From: Bagarius yarrelli
Lineage: Eukaryota; Chordata; Actinopteri; Siluriformes; Sisoridae
DNA: 64,000 nucleotides
NCBI GenBank assembly: GCA_005784505.1
Contig: VCAZ01000125.1
Coordinates: 124,001-188,000 of the forward strand
Direction: 5' to 3'
The notes beneath the pieces are model-generated. The model was not told the origin of the DNA, did no database searches, and saw only the letters and a program-made list of their open reading frames with translations. Of this stretch, positions 20,701-30,193 are shown piece by piece. A program made the position numbers and the translations under genes. Within the stretch, counting starts at the first letter, position 1; the number at the start of each line of letters is the position of its first letter.

Positions 20701-23700
20701 CTGCAAAATTAACACTAAATTAAGCAAACACTGCGATATTCAATGGAGCTTGTTTTTTTGCAAATTTGGGTCAAGATGCATTTTGTGATATTATGTGTAT
20801 TCAGCCAAAGCTTGCTTAGAATCACAGGGGTCAAACATAAGTAAAAGTAAGTAAGTAAGAGGATAAATAAATTACGAGGGGGGTATCAGAAGGTTTCGAG
20901 ACATGACAACAGATGGCAGCACAGAGCTGCATGCACACACAAAGGAAGCACAGCCTTCTACTGCCATCTGTTGTTGTGTTTTAAAACATTTTGATTCCCC
21001 TTGTACTTTATACTTGGTTTACCTGGATTAATCTTCAATTTCTGGTGTTGTAGGCAATTTAACTGTATATGATGAAGTTTATTATATAATATTTTTTGTG
21101 AATTCTTGTGACTTTCAGGCCGAATCATGTTGTATGGCATTTGATGGTGGCTAGCTGCTACAGGAGAAGTGGTAGGACAATTCTAAAATAATTTTGTTAA
21201 TTTTAAGTTACCAGTAATTTCAGTATTGTTTTTAAACTCATAAATTGTGCCATTTCTTGTCTCATTCAGGAAATTACCCAAGAGCACTCGAGACCTATAA
21301 AGACATTCATCGCAAATTTCCTGAAAATGCAGAATGTACTTAACACAACCGTTTACTTCTTTTTCTTGTCAACATTGTATACTAAGAGTTAATGAACTTG
21401 ACGTGACCTTTTGTGTTGGTCAGGTCTTCGATTTCTTGTGAGGCTGTGCACAGATATGGGGTTAAAAGAAGTTCAGGATTACGCCACCAAACTTAAAAAA
21501 GTGGAAAAGATGAAGGAGATCCGGGAACAGGTACAGTGTAGTTTTTTTTGAGTCTGAGAAGTCATGTTTTAGTACTGACTTGAGCGAGAGTAATGTGGAA
21601 AAAATGTATTTGAATGAGAAACAGCTGTATTCAAATCAACTTTTGGATCTGTAAGTTTGTTCAAGAAAGGAGTTCTGTTCAGTGTCGGCTACTTTCCTGA
21701 TGAACATTCTGTTCCATTTGTTAGCTGTTTTATTGTAAGGCTGGTATATTTATCCTGTTCACTTTACATTTTTATCTTCAGTAATGTATTAGTTATACTT
21801 TACTTTTTTATTGTTCTTGTTTTACTGCTATAAACGTGTGTTTTTCCTCTTTTGCAGAGGGTGAAATCAGGGAGGGAGAACAGCGCTCGAAGCCGAAGAG
21901 AAGGCAGTGCCAGCAGTGGTAATTGGATTGCACGTTTTTAAAATTCCACACCAGTTTGTTTCACAGGGTGAAATATTCATTTTACTTTCTTTGATTTTTT
22001 TTTTTAAATTCTGCTGTTCAGTAAATCAAAAAGAGAGTTGTCCAAAGGCCATGCGCACACCTAACAAAGTCAGTGGTATGACATTTTTAATTAATCATTA
22101 TTATGGCTTCTAGAGATCTGGGAATATTATTGTAGTTTTGAGGAAAAATCCAGATGAATAAATCTTTAACCATAACATACACACAGTAGTTTTCCAGATT
22201 ATAGCAGCAACCGTAGTTCCTTTATTATGTTAATTGTAGAATTTTAATTTAATTATAAATTACCCCAATCTATTTTTAGTGTCTGTCAGCTGAAAGATGT
22301 TTCTGCCTGTACATTTCTAGATTTACAGATTATTATTTTGTGTTTTGTGTTATTTCCTGTAGTAGTATTCCTGTAAAGTATTTTTTTAAATTGTTCCTTT
22401 TTATTTGGTAATTCTTGGTTGTTTATGTGACATCAGATATGGATATTAAGTCAGGTGAGCATTATTTTCTATTCAGAGGATTTTAAGTAATGTAGTTCTT
22501 AAAATTTCCCCCAATATGTTACATGTGGAATGTTTTCCACCTTAAATAGATTTTGTTAATTGCAGAAAAAAAACATTTGATATTGTTTATGCTTAATGAA
22601 TTATTCAAACATTTGAAGTTGTGCATATTGTAGATGAACTGAGCTCAGTCCTCATCTTCCTTTTATACAAGCCTTTACCCAAATTTCTAAACAATGCAGT
22701 CAGGTGTAAACAATAATTTAATAGTAGTCACAAATCTAAGAAAAACCTTAAAGTAATCTATCCATCAGCCACCCACATTTAAAGACCTGTTGGTCTGTTA
22801 ATAATCTCATAGAAACAGCTGCAATTAACTCAATTACACCACGAGACCCAGACATGCAGCATTAACTAAAATGACAAATAATACAAATGATATAAATGAG
22901 AAATTGACAAAATAGAAATTAAATTAATGCAAATACATCTTTGAAATGGTTGATTATTTAGTATAATAATTTTTTCTAAGGAGTTTGTTCATCTTAGGAC
23001 AAAAACATACAACAGTACACATTACTGCATTACAGGTCGGAGTTACAATAGGTAAAAAGGGGGGGGATTATTATTATTTTTTTTTTTTAAATTCTTATTA
23101 TTTTAAGGATAATTTACATTTCGTGAACTGTGGGTATTTTGTAAAGTCCTGCCAGGAATCGAGTAACAGCAGATGCTGGGTAAGATTTGTGTAGATAAGC
23201 TTGGACATTGGACGACACTTAGAAATAATACAAAATCCAGCATCTTGTATGTAATGTTTTTGCTTCCCCCATTTCTCTGGGTGTGTCTCTTAGATAGTGG
23301 ACAGAGCAGCCATGGTGCAAGTGCCAAGGGAGAGAGGCTAGGTGTCAAGCTGAGGTCACTTCCAGGGGCTCATGAACCTTATGAAGCGAGTACCCAAGGG
23401 GACATGGGTAAGCAGTAATATCTTTTGATCATCCGGACAGATTTTTATGTTATTTTATTGTGTGACTTTATTAGAGGACATACTATTTCAGTGATACATA
23501 CTTAGTTTAGGGGCCCCCTCACATAATTGCATTGAGTTATTTCTTCCCCAGGTGCACTATACTGTACATACTGTATACTCGGTGAGGCCCCCCTTGATAT
23601 CGGCATATGCTTATAAATGAGCATTTTGATTACCCGTAGCATCAATTGCTTGTGTGTTCTGATTAAATTGACTGCAAAGGTGATGTGAGTTTTTAGGTTT

Positions 23701-24122
23701 GCAACCATTTACTTTTTTACCCAAGCTGTCTGTAAATCCATTACGCACTCCTAACAAAGACACTAGAATTTCTTGTTTAAGTCTATATATTTTGTCAGCC
23801 TGGCACTTATGCCTATGCCCCAGCTAGAACACATTCCTTGTTACATTGCCACATTTTACAGATCAACGATAACCTGTTAACATGTGTCTGCTAGATTTTC
23901 ATAGTATAGGTGTGAGCTAGAGATCACCTCAGTACTATGCCAAGGCTATTATTACTTTTTCTGAGAATCTACAAACACACTACTGCCATCATATTTCCAG
24001 ATGCTTCTTATGTTGACCCTTTGGGGCCACAAATGGAACGACCAAAGACTGCAGCTAGAAAACGAGCAGAGGAAGACGAGTTTGCAGACGAGGAGTTGGG
24101 GGAGGACCTCCTGCCAGAATGA
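14765..24122 (+). CDS. ift88: Intraflagellar transport protein 88 (polaris)
   Basis: This is a core subunit of the IFT-B complex that moves cargo along the ciliary axoneme. Exons: 14765-14848, 14951-15013, 15922-15981, 16156-16209, 16293-16356, 16519-16588, 16691-16781, 16914-17018, 17098-17200, 17451-17565, 17705-17936, 18049-18119, 18569-18655, 18847-18946, 19295-19381, 19693-19879, 20073-20181, 20264-20414, 20511-20626, 21119-21171, 21270-21335, 21424-21530, 21858-21918, 23294-23407, 24001-24122. Total 2472 nt, 823 aa (human about 824). The N-terminus (DDLYSGYNDYNP) is followed by low-complexity sequence, then TPR repeats from about residue 198 (VLFNLANQY) to about 690. A basic Ser/Gly-rich linker leads to the acidic end (FADEELGEDLLPE). 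Intron 17 is U12-type, intron 18 is GC-AG, and intron 23 contains two candidate in-frame exons. Confidence 0.97.
15256..15440 (+). repeat. Fragment of a Tc1-like family (5' part)
   Basis: CAGAGCACTTTATTAATAAC, ACACCTGTGCACCTATTTATTCATGC and GGCAGCAGTGCAGCGTATAA follow the order seen at the 5' end of a dispersed fish Tc1-like element. The transposase start region is decayed (near 15380). It lies in IFT88 intron 2. Confidence 0.55.
15474..15600 (-). repeat. SINE fragment, minus orientation
   Basis: CTTACACAAGGCAACTTACA, GGTTAAGGGCCTTGCTCAGG and CCCGACAGTTGCA are the reverse of the body and tail of the SINE family seen at 24520-24712. It lies in IFT88 intron 2. Confidence 0.6.
20182..20263 (+). 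other. ift88: U12-type GT-AG intron (IFT88 intron 17), 82 nt
   Basis: The donor GTATCCTTT (20182-20190) is the minor-spliceosome consensus. The branch site TTCTTTAAC (20248-20256) matches TTCCTTRAC with one change and lies 10 nt before the acceptor cccttag. The acceptor chosen (AG at 20262-20263) keeps frame and gives NLYEMLED, as in the family. The upstream AG of taacag would give an in-frame stop. The intron falls after base 2 of codon 561. Confidence 0.9.
20415..20510 (+). other. ift88: GC-AG intron (IFT88 intron 18), 96 nt
   Basis: The exon ends ...TATTATGAG and the intron begins GCAAGG, with no GT nearby. The next exon starts TCTTTCAGATAC, giving YYYESFRYFP, the conserved TPR sequence. 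The phase-0 frame is preserved only with the GC donor. Exon 18 is therefore flanked by a U12 intron on one side and a GC-AG intron on the other. Confidence 0.85.
20873..21005. mobile_element. Mariner-like MITE, about 133 bp
   Basis: The left arm TACGAGGGGGGTATCAGAAG continues to ACAACAGATGGCAG. The right arm in reverse complement, TACAAGGGGAATCAAAATG, continues to ACAACAGATGGCAG. The arms meet around a short loop and have TA at both ends. There is no ORF. It sits in IFT88 intron 19, 114 bp before exon 20. Confidence 0.75.
22022..22075 (+). CDS. ift88: Candidate IFT88 cassette exon, 54 nt
   Basis: A long pyrimidine tract and CAG (AG at 22020-22021) precede an open 54-nt segment followed by GTATGA. 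Both borders are phase 1, the same as the flanking exons 23 and 24. Inclusion would add 18 residues (VNQKESCPKAMRTPNKVS) to the Ser/Gly-rich linker without breaking frame. It is absent from the human protein as I know it. No transcript evidence is available. Confidence 0.45.
22437..22454 (+). CDS. ift88: Candidate IFT88 microexon, 18 nt
   Basis: catcag precedes ATATGGATATTAAGTCAG, which is followed by the strong donor GTGAGC. In phase 1 it inserts DMDIKS between exons 23 and 24, in frame either alone or together with the 54-nt candidate. It is short enough to be a chance match, but donor quality and phase both fit. Confidence 0.4.
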
Positions 24123-24137
24123 AGATTCACATGCTGC

Positions 24138-24163
24138 ACTTATATCATATATATGATATAAGT
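24138..24163. repeat. 26-bp perfect palindrome in IFT88 3' UTR
   Basis: ACTTATATCATAT is followed directly by its exact reverse complement, starting 15 bp after the IFT88 stop codon. In RNA it could form a short AU-rich hairpin. No known element was matched. Confidence 0.9.
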
Positions 24164-24519
24164 TTTCCTGTGGCATGTAAGCAGAATTTTTTTATTCATC
24201 CTTTTTGTATGATTGTTCTTGTGTCCGTTGACTGAAAGTACTGCTGAATACACAGATACAACATGGACAAATTTATTGGTACCCTTCCAAAAAAGGCTGA
24301 CACTGCTGGGCCCCCAAGCAAGAGCTATAACAGTTGCATTAAAAAAAGCTACAAATGTAAGTCGTTCTGGAAAAAGGCGGCCTGCCAAATGCTAGAAATG
24401 TAAATCTCAGATGCAGCAAAACAGCTGCAAAACACACCTGAGCCTCCTCAAGAGTCCCCAATAGTCTCTTCAATCAAATTGGACACCTCTTCCTTTGTGT
24501 TCTCTGTTCCATTTTCGTT

Positions 24520-24712
24520 GGTTGGGGAAGTGGTAGCACAGTGGTTAAGGTGTTGGACTGCTAATTAAAAGATCAGGGTTTGATTCCTAGCACCACCAAG
24601 TTACCACTGCTGGACCCCTGAGAAAGGCCTTAAACCCCCAATTACTCAGGTGAATAAAAGAGATAAATGTAAGTCGCTCTGGATAAGGGCATCTGTCAAT
24701 ATGCTGTAAACG
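24520..24712 (+). repeat. tRNA-derived SINE, near full length
   Basis: The A-box-like GTGGTAGCACAGTGGTTAAG and B-box-like GGTTTGATTCC form the tRNA-like head. The body has TTACCACTGCTGGACCCCTG and the tail has GTAAGTCGCTCTGGATAAGG. It is the best-preserved member in the window. Confidence 0.85.
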
Positions 24713-24839
24713 TTATTGGTTGCACACATCTACATTGAACAGTAATCAACTACTTTTCTTTATTTAAATTTTCTTTCTTTTTTTAACGCTATGCCAGCAT
24801 CAAGGCTATTTTCTTGGCTATTACACACTTGTACTTCGC

Positions 24840-24972
24840 ACTCGTTCAACTAACATGTTTTTGGACTGTGAGTGGAAACCGGAGTACCTTGAGTAAACTC
24901 ATGCAAGCACAGGGAGGCCCCTGCTCGAAAATCGAGGCAACAGTGCTAACCACTAAGTCACTGTGCTGCCCC
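24840..24972 (-). repeat. Second SINE type, minus orientation
   Basis: The end CTAACCACTAAGTCACTGTG, followed by CTGCC, is the reverse of a tRNA-like SINE head (GGCAGCACAGTGACTTAGTG). Upstream, CTCATGCAAGCACAGGGAGG matches the usual body of this fish SINE type. Confidence 0.65.
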
Positions 24973-25270
24973 TTTATTTAAATAGGCTGAAATGTTTATA
25001 AAACATTTGACATGTGATACTAATTTAAGAAAAGTCTGTCCAGTCTATTCTAATATATTATATATACATATATTGTCTGTGTATATATTTTACTATGGAC
25101 TGGACATATTTGTTGCAATTTCTTATTTTATCCTTTTTTTGCTTTAATGTGTGAATCTCAGATTATTGATAAATTCGTATCTGTGTTTTGTAGAGAAAAT
25201 AAATTTACTTGAATATTTTGACGATCACCGTTGTTGTGCTTTTTTTGCTTATATGCTCATTTGTTTAAAG

Positions 25271-25464
25271 ATCTACTTGGTTTGGATGAACTTAAGGGGG
25301 AAAAAGTGTTGTCTCAGTTTGTTGAACATCCCAGTCTGTCTTCTCCACCTCTTTCAAATATTCTCCTGGCAGTGAGGATCCTGCTGACGCGTCTGACAGA
25401 AAGTGACGGCAGGCTGGAAGTTTTCGCGAAGCTTTATGAGAAAACAGCAACTTTTCTTGCTTAA
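25271..25464 (+). CDS. Orphan protein-like terminal exon of unknown gene
   Basis: A pyrimidine-rich tract ending TTTAAAG precedes a frame that reads (G)AT then LLGLDELKGEKVLSQFVEHP to ...RLEVFAKLYEKTATFLA and a TAA at 25462-25464. Translated from the acceptor it gives 63 residues plus a split Asp codon. The composition is balanced and amphipathic-helix-like, unlike the AT-rich noise around it. I do not recognise the protein. It enters in phase 1, the same phase as the IFT88 last exon, so it could be an alternative IFT88 last exon, the end of an unrelated gene, or a gene fragment. Its stop lies 116 bp before the IL17D ATG. Confidence 0.4.
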
Positions 25465-25580
25465 TTTACTAAATAATGCAGAGATTTTAGAAATATCCCA
25501 CGCGCGCTGAACCACACGATCATTACCGCGCCATATCGCCTTATAACTTTTGAGTGGCTTTAGGAGCGCTGAGCGGAGTC

Positions 25581-26290
25581 ATGTCCGCAGTCGTGGTGAT
25601 GCTGCTGGTGGTTGTGGTGAGCTGTGCGGCGCGGGCAGGGAAGGGGAACCGCAGGATGTGTGCAGATCTTCCCGAGGAGATTCTGGAGCAGAGGTTCGGT
25701 CGCCTCTCTGTCGGTGTGCTCAGCGCTTTCCATCACACACTCCAACTCACTCCAGAGCCTCAGAACCTCAGCTGTCCATCAGCGGGGCTCCTGCAGAACA
25801 TCAAGAGGTCCAGCATGCCGGTGAATCTTCTAAGTCTTTCCCCATGGGCGTACAGGTAGCTACTACTTACATCTTTATTTAAATAAATGAATATTAAATG
25901 AGTCAATATATAGCAGGGCAATTTCTTTAATCCAGATTGAGACACGACCCCTTGCGTTACCCCCGCTTTATTCCTGAAGCCTACTGTCTGTGTAAGGGCT
26001 GTCTGACTGGGCCGAGCGGTGAGGAGACTGAAGATTACCGCAGTGTTCCGGTGTTTGTGCCCACCGCCGTGCTGCGCCGCTCAGCTTCGTGTATTAATGG
26101 CCGCCGCTCTTATACTGAAAGTTACGAGTCCATACCGGTGGGCTGCACGTGCATACCCGCGCTTCCGACGCACAACAGCGTGTACAGGAGCGCGCACAGG
26201 AGTGGCCACAGGAGCGCGCACAGGAGTAGCAAGAGCACACGGGGAACCGTGCAAAACTCCAACACAAGAAAGCAAAAAGTCACGAAATAA
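25581..26290 (+). CDS. il17d: Interleukin-17D
   Basis: This is a secreted cystine-knot cytokine of the IL-17 family. The coding exons are 25581-25855 and 25936-26290 (630 nt, 209 aa; human 202). A hydrophobic signal peptide covers about residues 1-20. The conserved IL17D segments follow: GRLSVGVLSAFHHTLQL (40-56), SPWAYR (87-92), EAYCLCKGCLTG (106-117) and IPVGCTCIP (158-166). The cysteines are at 27, 65, 109, 111, 114, 144, 162 and 164, with an N-glycosylation site at 62-64 (NLS). After residue 170 the tail is basic and repetitive (RSAHRSGHRSAHRSS), encoded by 12-bp tandem repeats and unlike the human tail. The ATG chosen is the first in frame before the signal peptide. Exon 1 and the start region are GC-rich. 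Confidence 0.95.
26186..26235 (+). repeat. il17d: 12-bp coding tandem repeat in IL17D tail
   Basis: AGGAGCGCGCAC, AGGAGTGGCCAC, AGGAGCGCGCAC and AGGAGTAGCAAG follow each other in frame, giving four (R/H)-S-x-x units. Expansion or contraction would change only the length of the C-terminal tail. Confidence 0.9.
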
Positions 26291-26799
26291 ACTCCAGGGG
26301 GCGCTGTTGGACAAAAAAACCATGCCCAAAGTGCATTTGTTTAAAAAGTATTCTATTGGTGAGCTAATGTGTAAACATTTTATGTTTTAATTGATTACAG
26401 AATATCTTTACAGGTGATGCAAACAGGTAAGCTTATCTTGCATATCCAAAATAAAATGATTTCATTTGTGTACTTGCATGAACATTAAATAGTTTTTATA
26501 ATTATAGTTTGTAGTTATTTTTATAACGTGCTTGAGGCAAAAAACCTTTTTGATTCTTAAACAAACAAATGGGATCAAATGTACAGTTATACAGCAATGC
26601 AATATTTGCCATATTAAACATTACATACCTGTTTGATTTCACTGAGCCAAGTTACTATTCTTTTTAAAATACCGTTTTAGTTGATTACTTGTTAAAATAT
26701 CACATGACCCATGTTTAGTAATCCAGACAAATTGATCCTATATTTTATTTTCTTGACTCTCGGCAGTCCAAGTTTTACTGGAAGGTCTTACTCCCACGC
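26291..26799. other. Convergent IL17D/EEF1AKMT1 3' region
   Basis: The two genes converge with 509 bp between stop codons. A plus-strand AATAAA at 26450-26455 suits IL17D. A minus-strand AATAAA at 26749-26744, 51 bp past its stop, suits EEF1AKMT1. Nothing else was recognised. Confidence 0.6.
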
Positions 26800-28902
26800 C
26801 TAGAGGAGACCTGACTCATAGTTAACATAACACCTGAATTCATTAGCTAGGTTGTGATTATGTTTGGGTAAATAACTGCATATCTTTACATCCATAAGCT
26901 TCCGTGCATGCTCTTCCATTATAGCCCCTGAAATTGCAAAAAGATTAAACAGAAATCAGGCCAAAATGTTCTTGTGGAGAGATTTTGTAAATTCTACTTT
27001 GAGCTCGACTCCACTGACCTGTACACAGCAGGATTTTCCTCTTGGTAAGGTATTTTACCGTTAGTGCCACTTTGCTCAGGCACTCCTCAGACAGGTACGG
27101 AGGATCTGCCACGACCATATCGAAACTCTGCGGGAGGACGTCTTCAGGTAAACACAGCGGGTTGTTGTAGTCATAGAAAATAAAATCATCACCATATACA
27201 GCAAATCGGCGGTCAAACTCAAGCAGTACGGCCGACACGCAGGGTGTCTCATCTACGTTCTGGGATTCACGCTGCTTTAGTTTCTGGTAGACGCTGGGTG
27301 CACTGATGCAGGCTATCCTGGAGGTCAGAAGAAACGTAACAGACATTATTCATTTCAACAGCATGAATATAGTCTGAGGCTGCACCCGAAATTGCATACT
27401 TCTTAAATATATAGTGTGCAAAATCGAGTATAAGAGGAAAGTAGTATGTCCGAATACACCTTAGGTAAAATACAGTAGGCAAAAATTTCCAAAAAAGTAA
27501 AAAAGTACTTCAGGAAAGTTCCTTGTGGCCAAATTGCATTTGTTTAACATAATCTAACGTTCTATTACTTATTATATCAACATGGCAGATGTAGTTTGTC
27601 CACATTTTATCCATACTATGGGTAGCCATACTATATACAATGTAATTGTTTAACAATCAGGAAAGACATACTAACTCAAATGTAGTACCTATTTAAGTAC
27701 TATTCAATTTCAGACACAATCCGAGTATCTGAATGAGACAGAAAACCATGTACGAGACAATAACCTTGCTGGCTGCCAGAGGATTGTGTTTTTGTGAATT
27801 TAAATGAGAAGTCTAGTCAGAGAATAAAATGCTCCTACCTTCCCTGTTTTCCTGCTTGCTGTATGGCTTCCTCAGCCAACCGTGTCGCCGTCTCATCACT
27901 GTACCAGAACTGACTCATCCGCTGGACACAGATAAACATCATAACGATACAGCCATTATAATTCATAAGAAACAATTGATGGATTCTTTATAATAGCAGC
28001 TCTGGTGTCATCATCAATTTCATTGTAACTCCTTACACAATGAAAGTGAACATGCCAAACTGACATTTTAATGTTGAGCTGGTGAGACATTTATTCATTT
28101 ATTAATGTGTCCTAGGGTCAGTAAGTCTTGGTGTAAAGACAGAAAAATATACTGGCCAGGGGACGACTGATTACAGCTGTATTTTTTGCAACTGATAGTG
28201 TTCTGTTTATTTTCCACGACATGAACTGTACATTAAAGCGACTTACATTTAACTCATTTATACAGCGGAGCAGTTTTAGGTTTGATCAAGTTCCCAGCAG
28301 TGGCAGATTTCTGGTGCTGGGAAATGAACCCACAACCTTTTGATCATCGATACATTACTGAGCTTTTACTTATTGTAATAGTTCACTCATTGTTCACTTA
28401 TTGAAAAATGAACAGATTAATAATTTAATGAGTGTTATAAGAGTAATAAAACACTCGTTGATGTGCTGTATTAGTTAGTGTTATTACTTCCACCTCCCAG
28501 TCAGTGATTATTACTCTATAGGATTTAGGTTATCGAGCTGAGATCAGAGCACAAGGTCAGTTATCATACCGCATCCCTGGAGATAAAGGGCCTTAATCAG
28601 GGGCCCAACAGCGGCAGCTGGGACTTGAACCCTGATCTTCTGATCAACTGAGCTGTAGGTTTATATATTCCTGACTACTTTTCTGTGAGATGAAGCGTTG
28701 TTGTTGTTGTTGTAGTGATGATCATGAGAGTAATAGAAGGTTTTGCACACACCCAGTCTTCCTGTATGGCCCCTACAGTGTAGCCGGATCTCAGCGCTGA
28801 ATCTCCCGCTTCATTCTCCGCGTAAAACTCCTGCAGAGCCGCTAGAGCAGCAGCAGAAAGCTGAGGTACATCATCATCCTCCTCCTCCTCACGATTTTCC
28901 AT
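26800..28902 (-). CDS. eef1akmt1: EEF1A lysine methyltransferase 1 (N6AMT2)
   Basis: This is an S-adenosylmethionine-dependent methyltransferase that modifies Lys79 of translation elongation factor eEF1A. The exons on the minus strand are 28902-28753, 27921-27839, 27317-27019 and 26927-26800, totalling 660 nt, or 219 aa (human 214). An acidic N-terminus (EEEEDDD) precedes PQLSAAALAALQEFYAE. The Rossmann region includes ACISAPSVYQKL (80-91), and the FIFYDYNNPL segment comes just before the catalytic DPPY motif at 149-152 (VVADPPYLSEECL). The conserved C-terminus reads NLANEFRCYVNYESGLL. No residue expected in the core is missing. Intron 2 (27318-27838) contains a MITE-like insertion and intron 1 contains SINE fragments. 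Confidence 0.96.
27370..27728. mobile_element. Degenerate MITE with TACTT-rich inverted ends
   Basis: The left end (GCACCCGAAATTGCATACTT) and the reverse complement of the right end (GTGTCTGAAATTGAATAGTA) pair imperfectly. Inside is ATATCAACATGGCAGATGTA, and ACTAACTCAAATGTAGTA lies near the right end. The same motifs recur near 29190-29440 and 33372-33440, showing a dispersed family. It sits in EEF1AKMT1 intron 2. Confidence 0.5.
28225..28385 (-). repeat. SINE, minus orientation
   Basis: AAGCGACTTACATTTAACTC (tail), TCCCAGCAGTGG (body) and GGAAATGAACCCACAACC (B-box, reversed) show a reversed tRNA-derived SINE of the 24520 type. It lies in EEF1AKMT1 intron 1. Confidence 0.65.
28570..28660 (-). 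repeat. SINE fragment, minus orientation
   Basis: AAAGGGCCTTAATCAGGGGC, then CCAACAGCGGCAG and a reversed B-box (GGGACTTGAACCCTG), mark another reversed SINE head and body in EEF1AKMT1 intron 1. Confidence 0.6.
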
Positions 28903-28937
28903 GAGAAGTTTAGAGGAAACTCTGCAGATAATAGGAC

Positions 28938-28945
28938 ACTTCCGG
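28938..28945 (-). promoter_or_regulatory. Candidate ETS site in EEF1AKMT1 promoter
   Basis: ACTTCCGG (CCGGAAGT on the gene strand) lies 36 bp before the EEF1AKMT1 ATG. It is a common promoter element of TATA-less housekeeping genes. Motif match only. Confidence 0.45.
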
Positions 28946-29189
28946 AACAGTGCTGGGCTCGCGATCAGATAGTTAGTTATTTTGAGCTCTAAACACTCAA
29001 TAAAGTCGCTTATTTTCTCAGAATTCTACCGATGAAGAGGAGAAAACCGTGATAATTAAAATTCGACTGTCACATGCTAACTCCGGAATCACAGCATGTT
29101 AGCTGTTTGTAGCCTACACGCGTATGGCAAAGTACGGCACACGACAAGGGACAAACCAGATCGTCTGATTGACCATGCGGTAAAAATGT

Positions 29190-29440
29190 ATGGCTCTGTC
29201 CCAATAACCGCTTAATATAGTGTGGGTATTGGAACAGAGCCCTTAAAATCGCACACTTATCTAATATATAGTAATGTCTGAATTATTAGTGTGCGAAAAA
29301 CATATTGTCTATTTATTAGGGGGGGGGGGTATAAGTGAAATTCGAACGTACCCTAAATCCGCCATGTTGATAGTCACTCGACATATGACATTTTAACTCA
29401 GATGATGTTACACATGATGTACTAACTCAAATGTAGTATA
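29190..29440. repeat. Degenerate MITE related to 27370-27728
   Basis: This stretch contains TAATATATAGTAATGTCTGA, CCGCCATGTTGATAGTC and ACTAACTCAAATGTAGTATA, all with counterparts in the 27370 element. A poly-G run lies at about 29321-29330. It is in the intergenic region between EEF1AKMT1 and XPO4. Confidence 0.4.
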
Positions 29441-29500
29441 TATATATAATATGCGTTCTTCAGACCAGCTGTGTTGTTCTGGTGCCGGAATTTAAAATCT

Positions 29501-29522
29501 TACACACACACACACACACACG
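29501..29522. repeat. (CA)n microsatellite
   Basis: A short uninterrupted CA run in the EEF1AKMT1-XPO4 intergenic interval. Confidence 0.9.
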
Positions 29523-29639
29523 TTTTTATTCGTACAATCTTTGTAGGATTTAATTAAGCAGAACACCGTATGAATTAATGAAACATGCAGAAATCCAATA
29601 AGTGCTATAGTGTTATCTTAAAAGTGTCATGGACACTTC

Positions 29640-29715
29640 CCAGGAGGGTGGGAAGTGGTGGCTCATGGTTAAGGTGTTGAACTACCAAGCCACCACTGCT
29701 GGGCTCCTGAGCAAG
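29640..29715 (+). repeat. SINE fragment
   Basis: AAGTGGTGGCTCATGGTTAA (A-box region) and CCACTGCTGGGCTCCTGAGC match the head and body of the 24520 SINE family. The middle part is deleted. Confidence 0.65.
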
Positions 29716-30193
29716 GGACCATAAGAGAAGCCTGCAGACAGATCGCAGTGTAGGAAGCTTGACATGAATAATAAAAGTGGATGTTGAGAGTGAGGATGAG
29801 GAGATTTTTCTACTCGAGTCACTGAAGTATAAATACTGTTTAGAGCAGTAAAAAGCTCTTCCATCATTTAGAACCGAATGTTTATTAACCATAACTAGTT
29901 TGCTATTAAAAGAATTGAGAATCTTTATGAAATATTGATAAAACCTGCCATATTCCAGCCTGTTTACATGGCTTTGTCATTAAAATGTATAGATCAAGCA
30001 ACAGACTGAAAAGAAAATAATGAAGTGACTGTGTCTATGCACCCAAAATAACTCCACAGAGAGACTATATTTATATAATAACTTTATGTACATTTTACAA
30101 TACATTTCTGGCATTCCAAAAGAAAAAGAAGGATTAGTGCTCTAACAAAATGAATACATGGGTCTTTGTTTTAAAAAAAAACATTTTTGGTAT

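Larger units (their letters stand above)
24123..25270 (+). other. IFT88 3' UTR and flank, SINE-rich
   Basis: Downstream of the IFT88 stop there is a palindrome, a candidate ATTAAA signal at 24338-24343 and two SINE copies. From about 24980 to 25190 the sequence is AT-rich and no feature was recognised. No conserved exon was seen until 25271. Confidence 0.5.

Noticed and set aside
25554..25580. Upstream GTG in frame with IL17D
   Set aside because: Vertebrate translation would use the ATG at 25581, which begins directly at the signal peptide.
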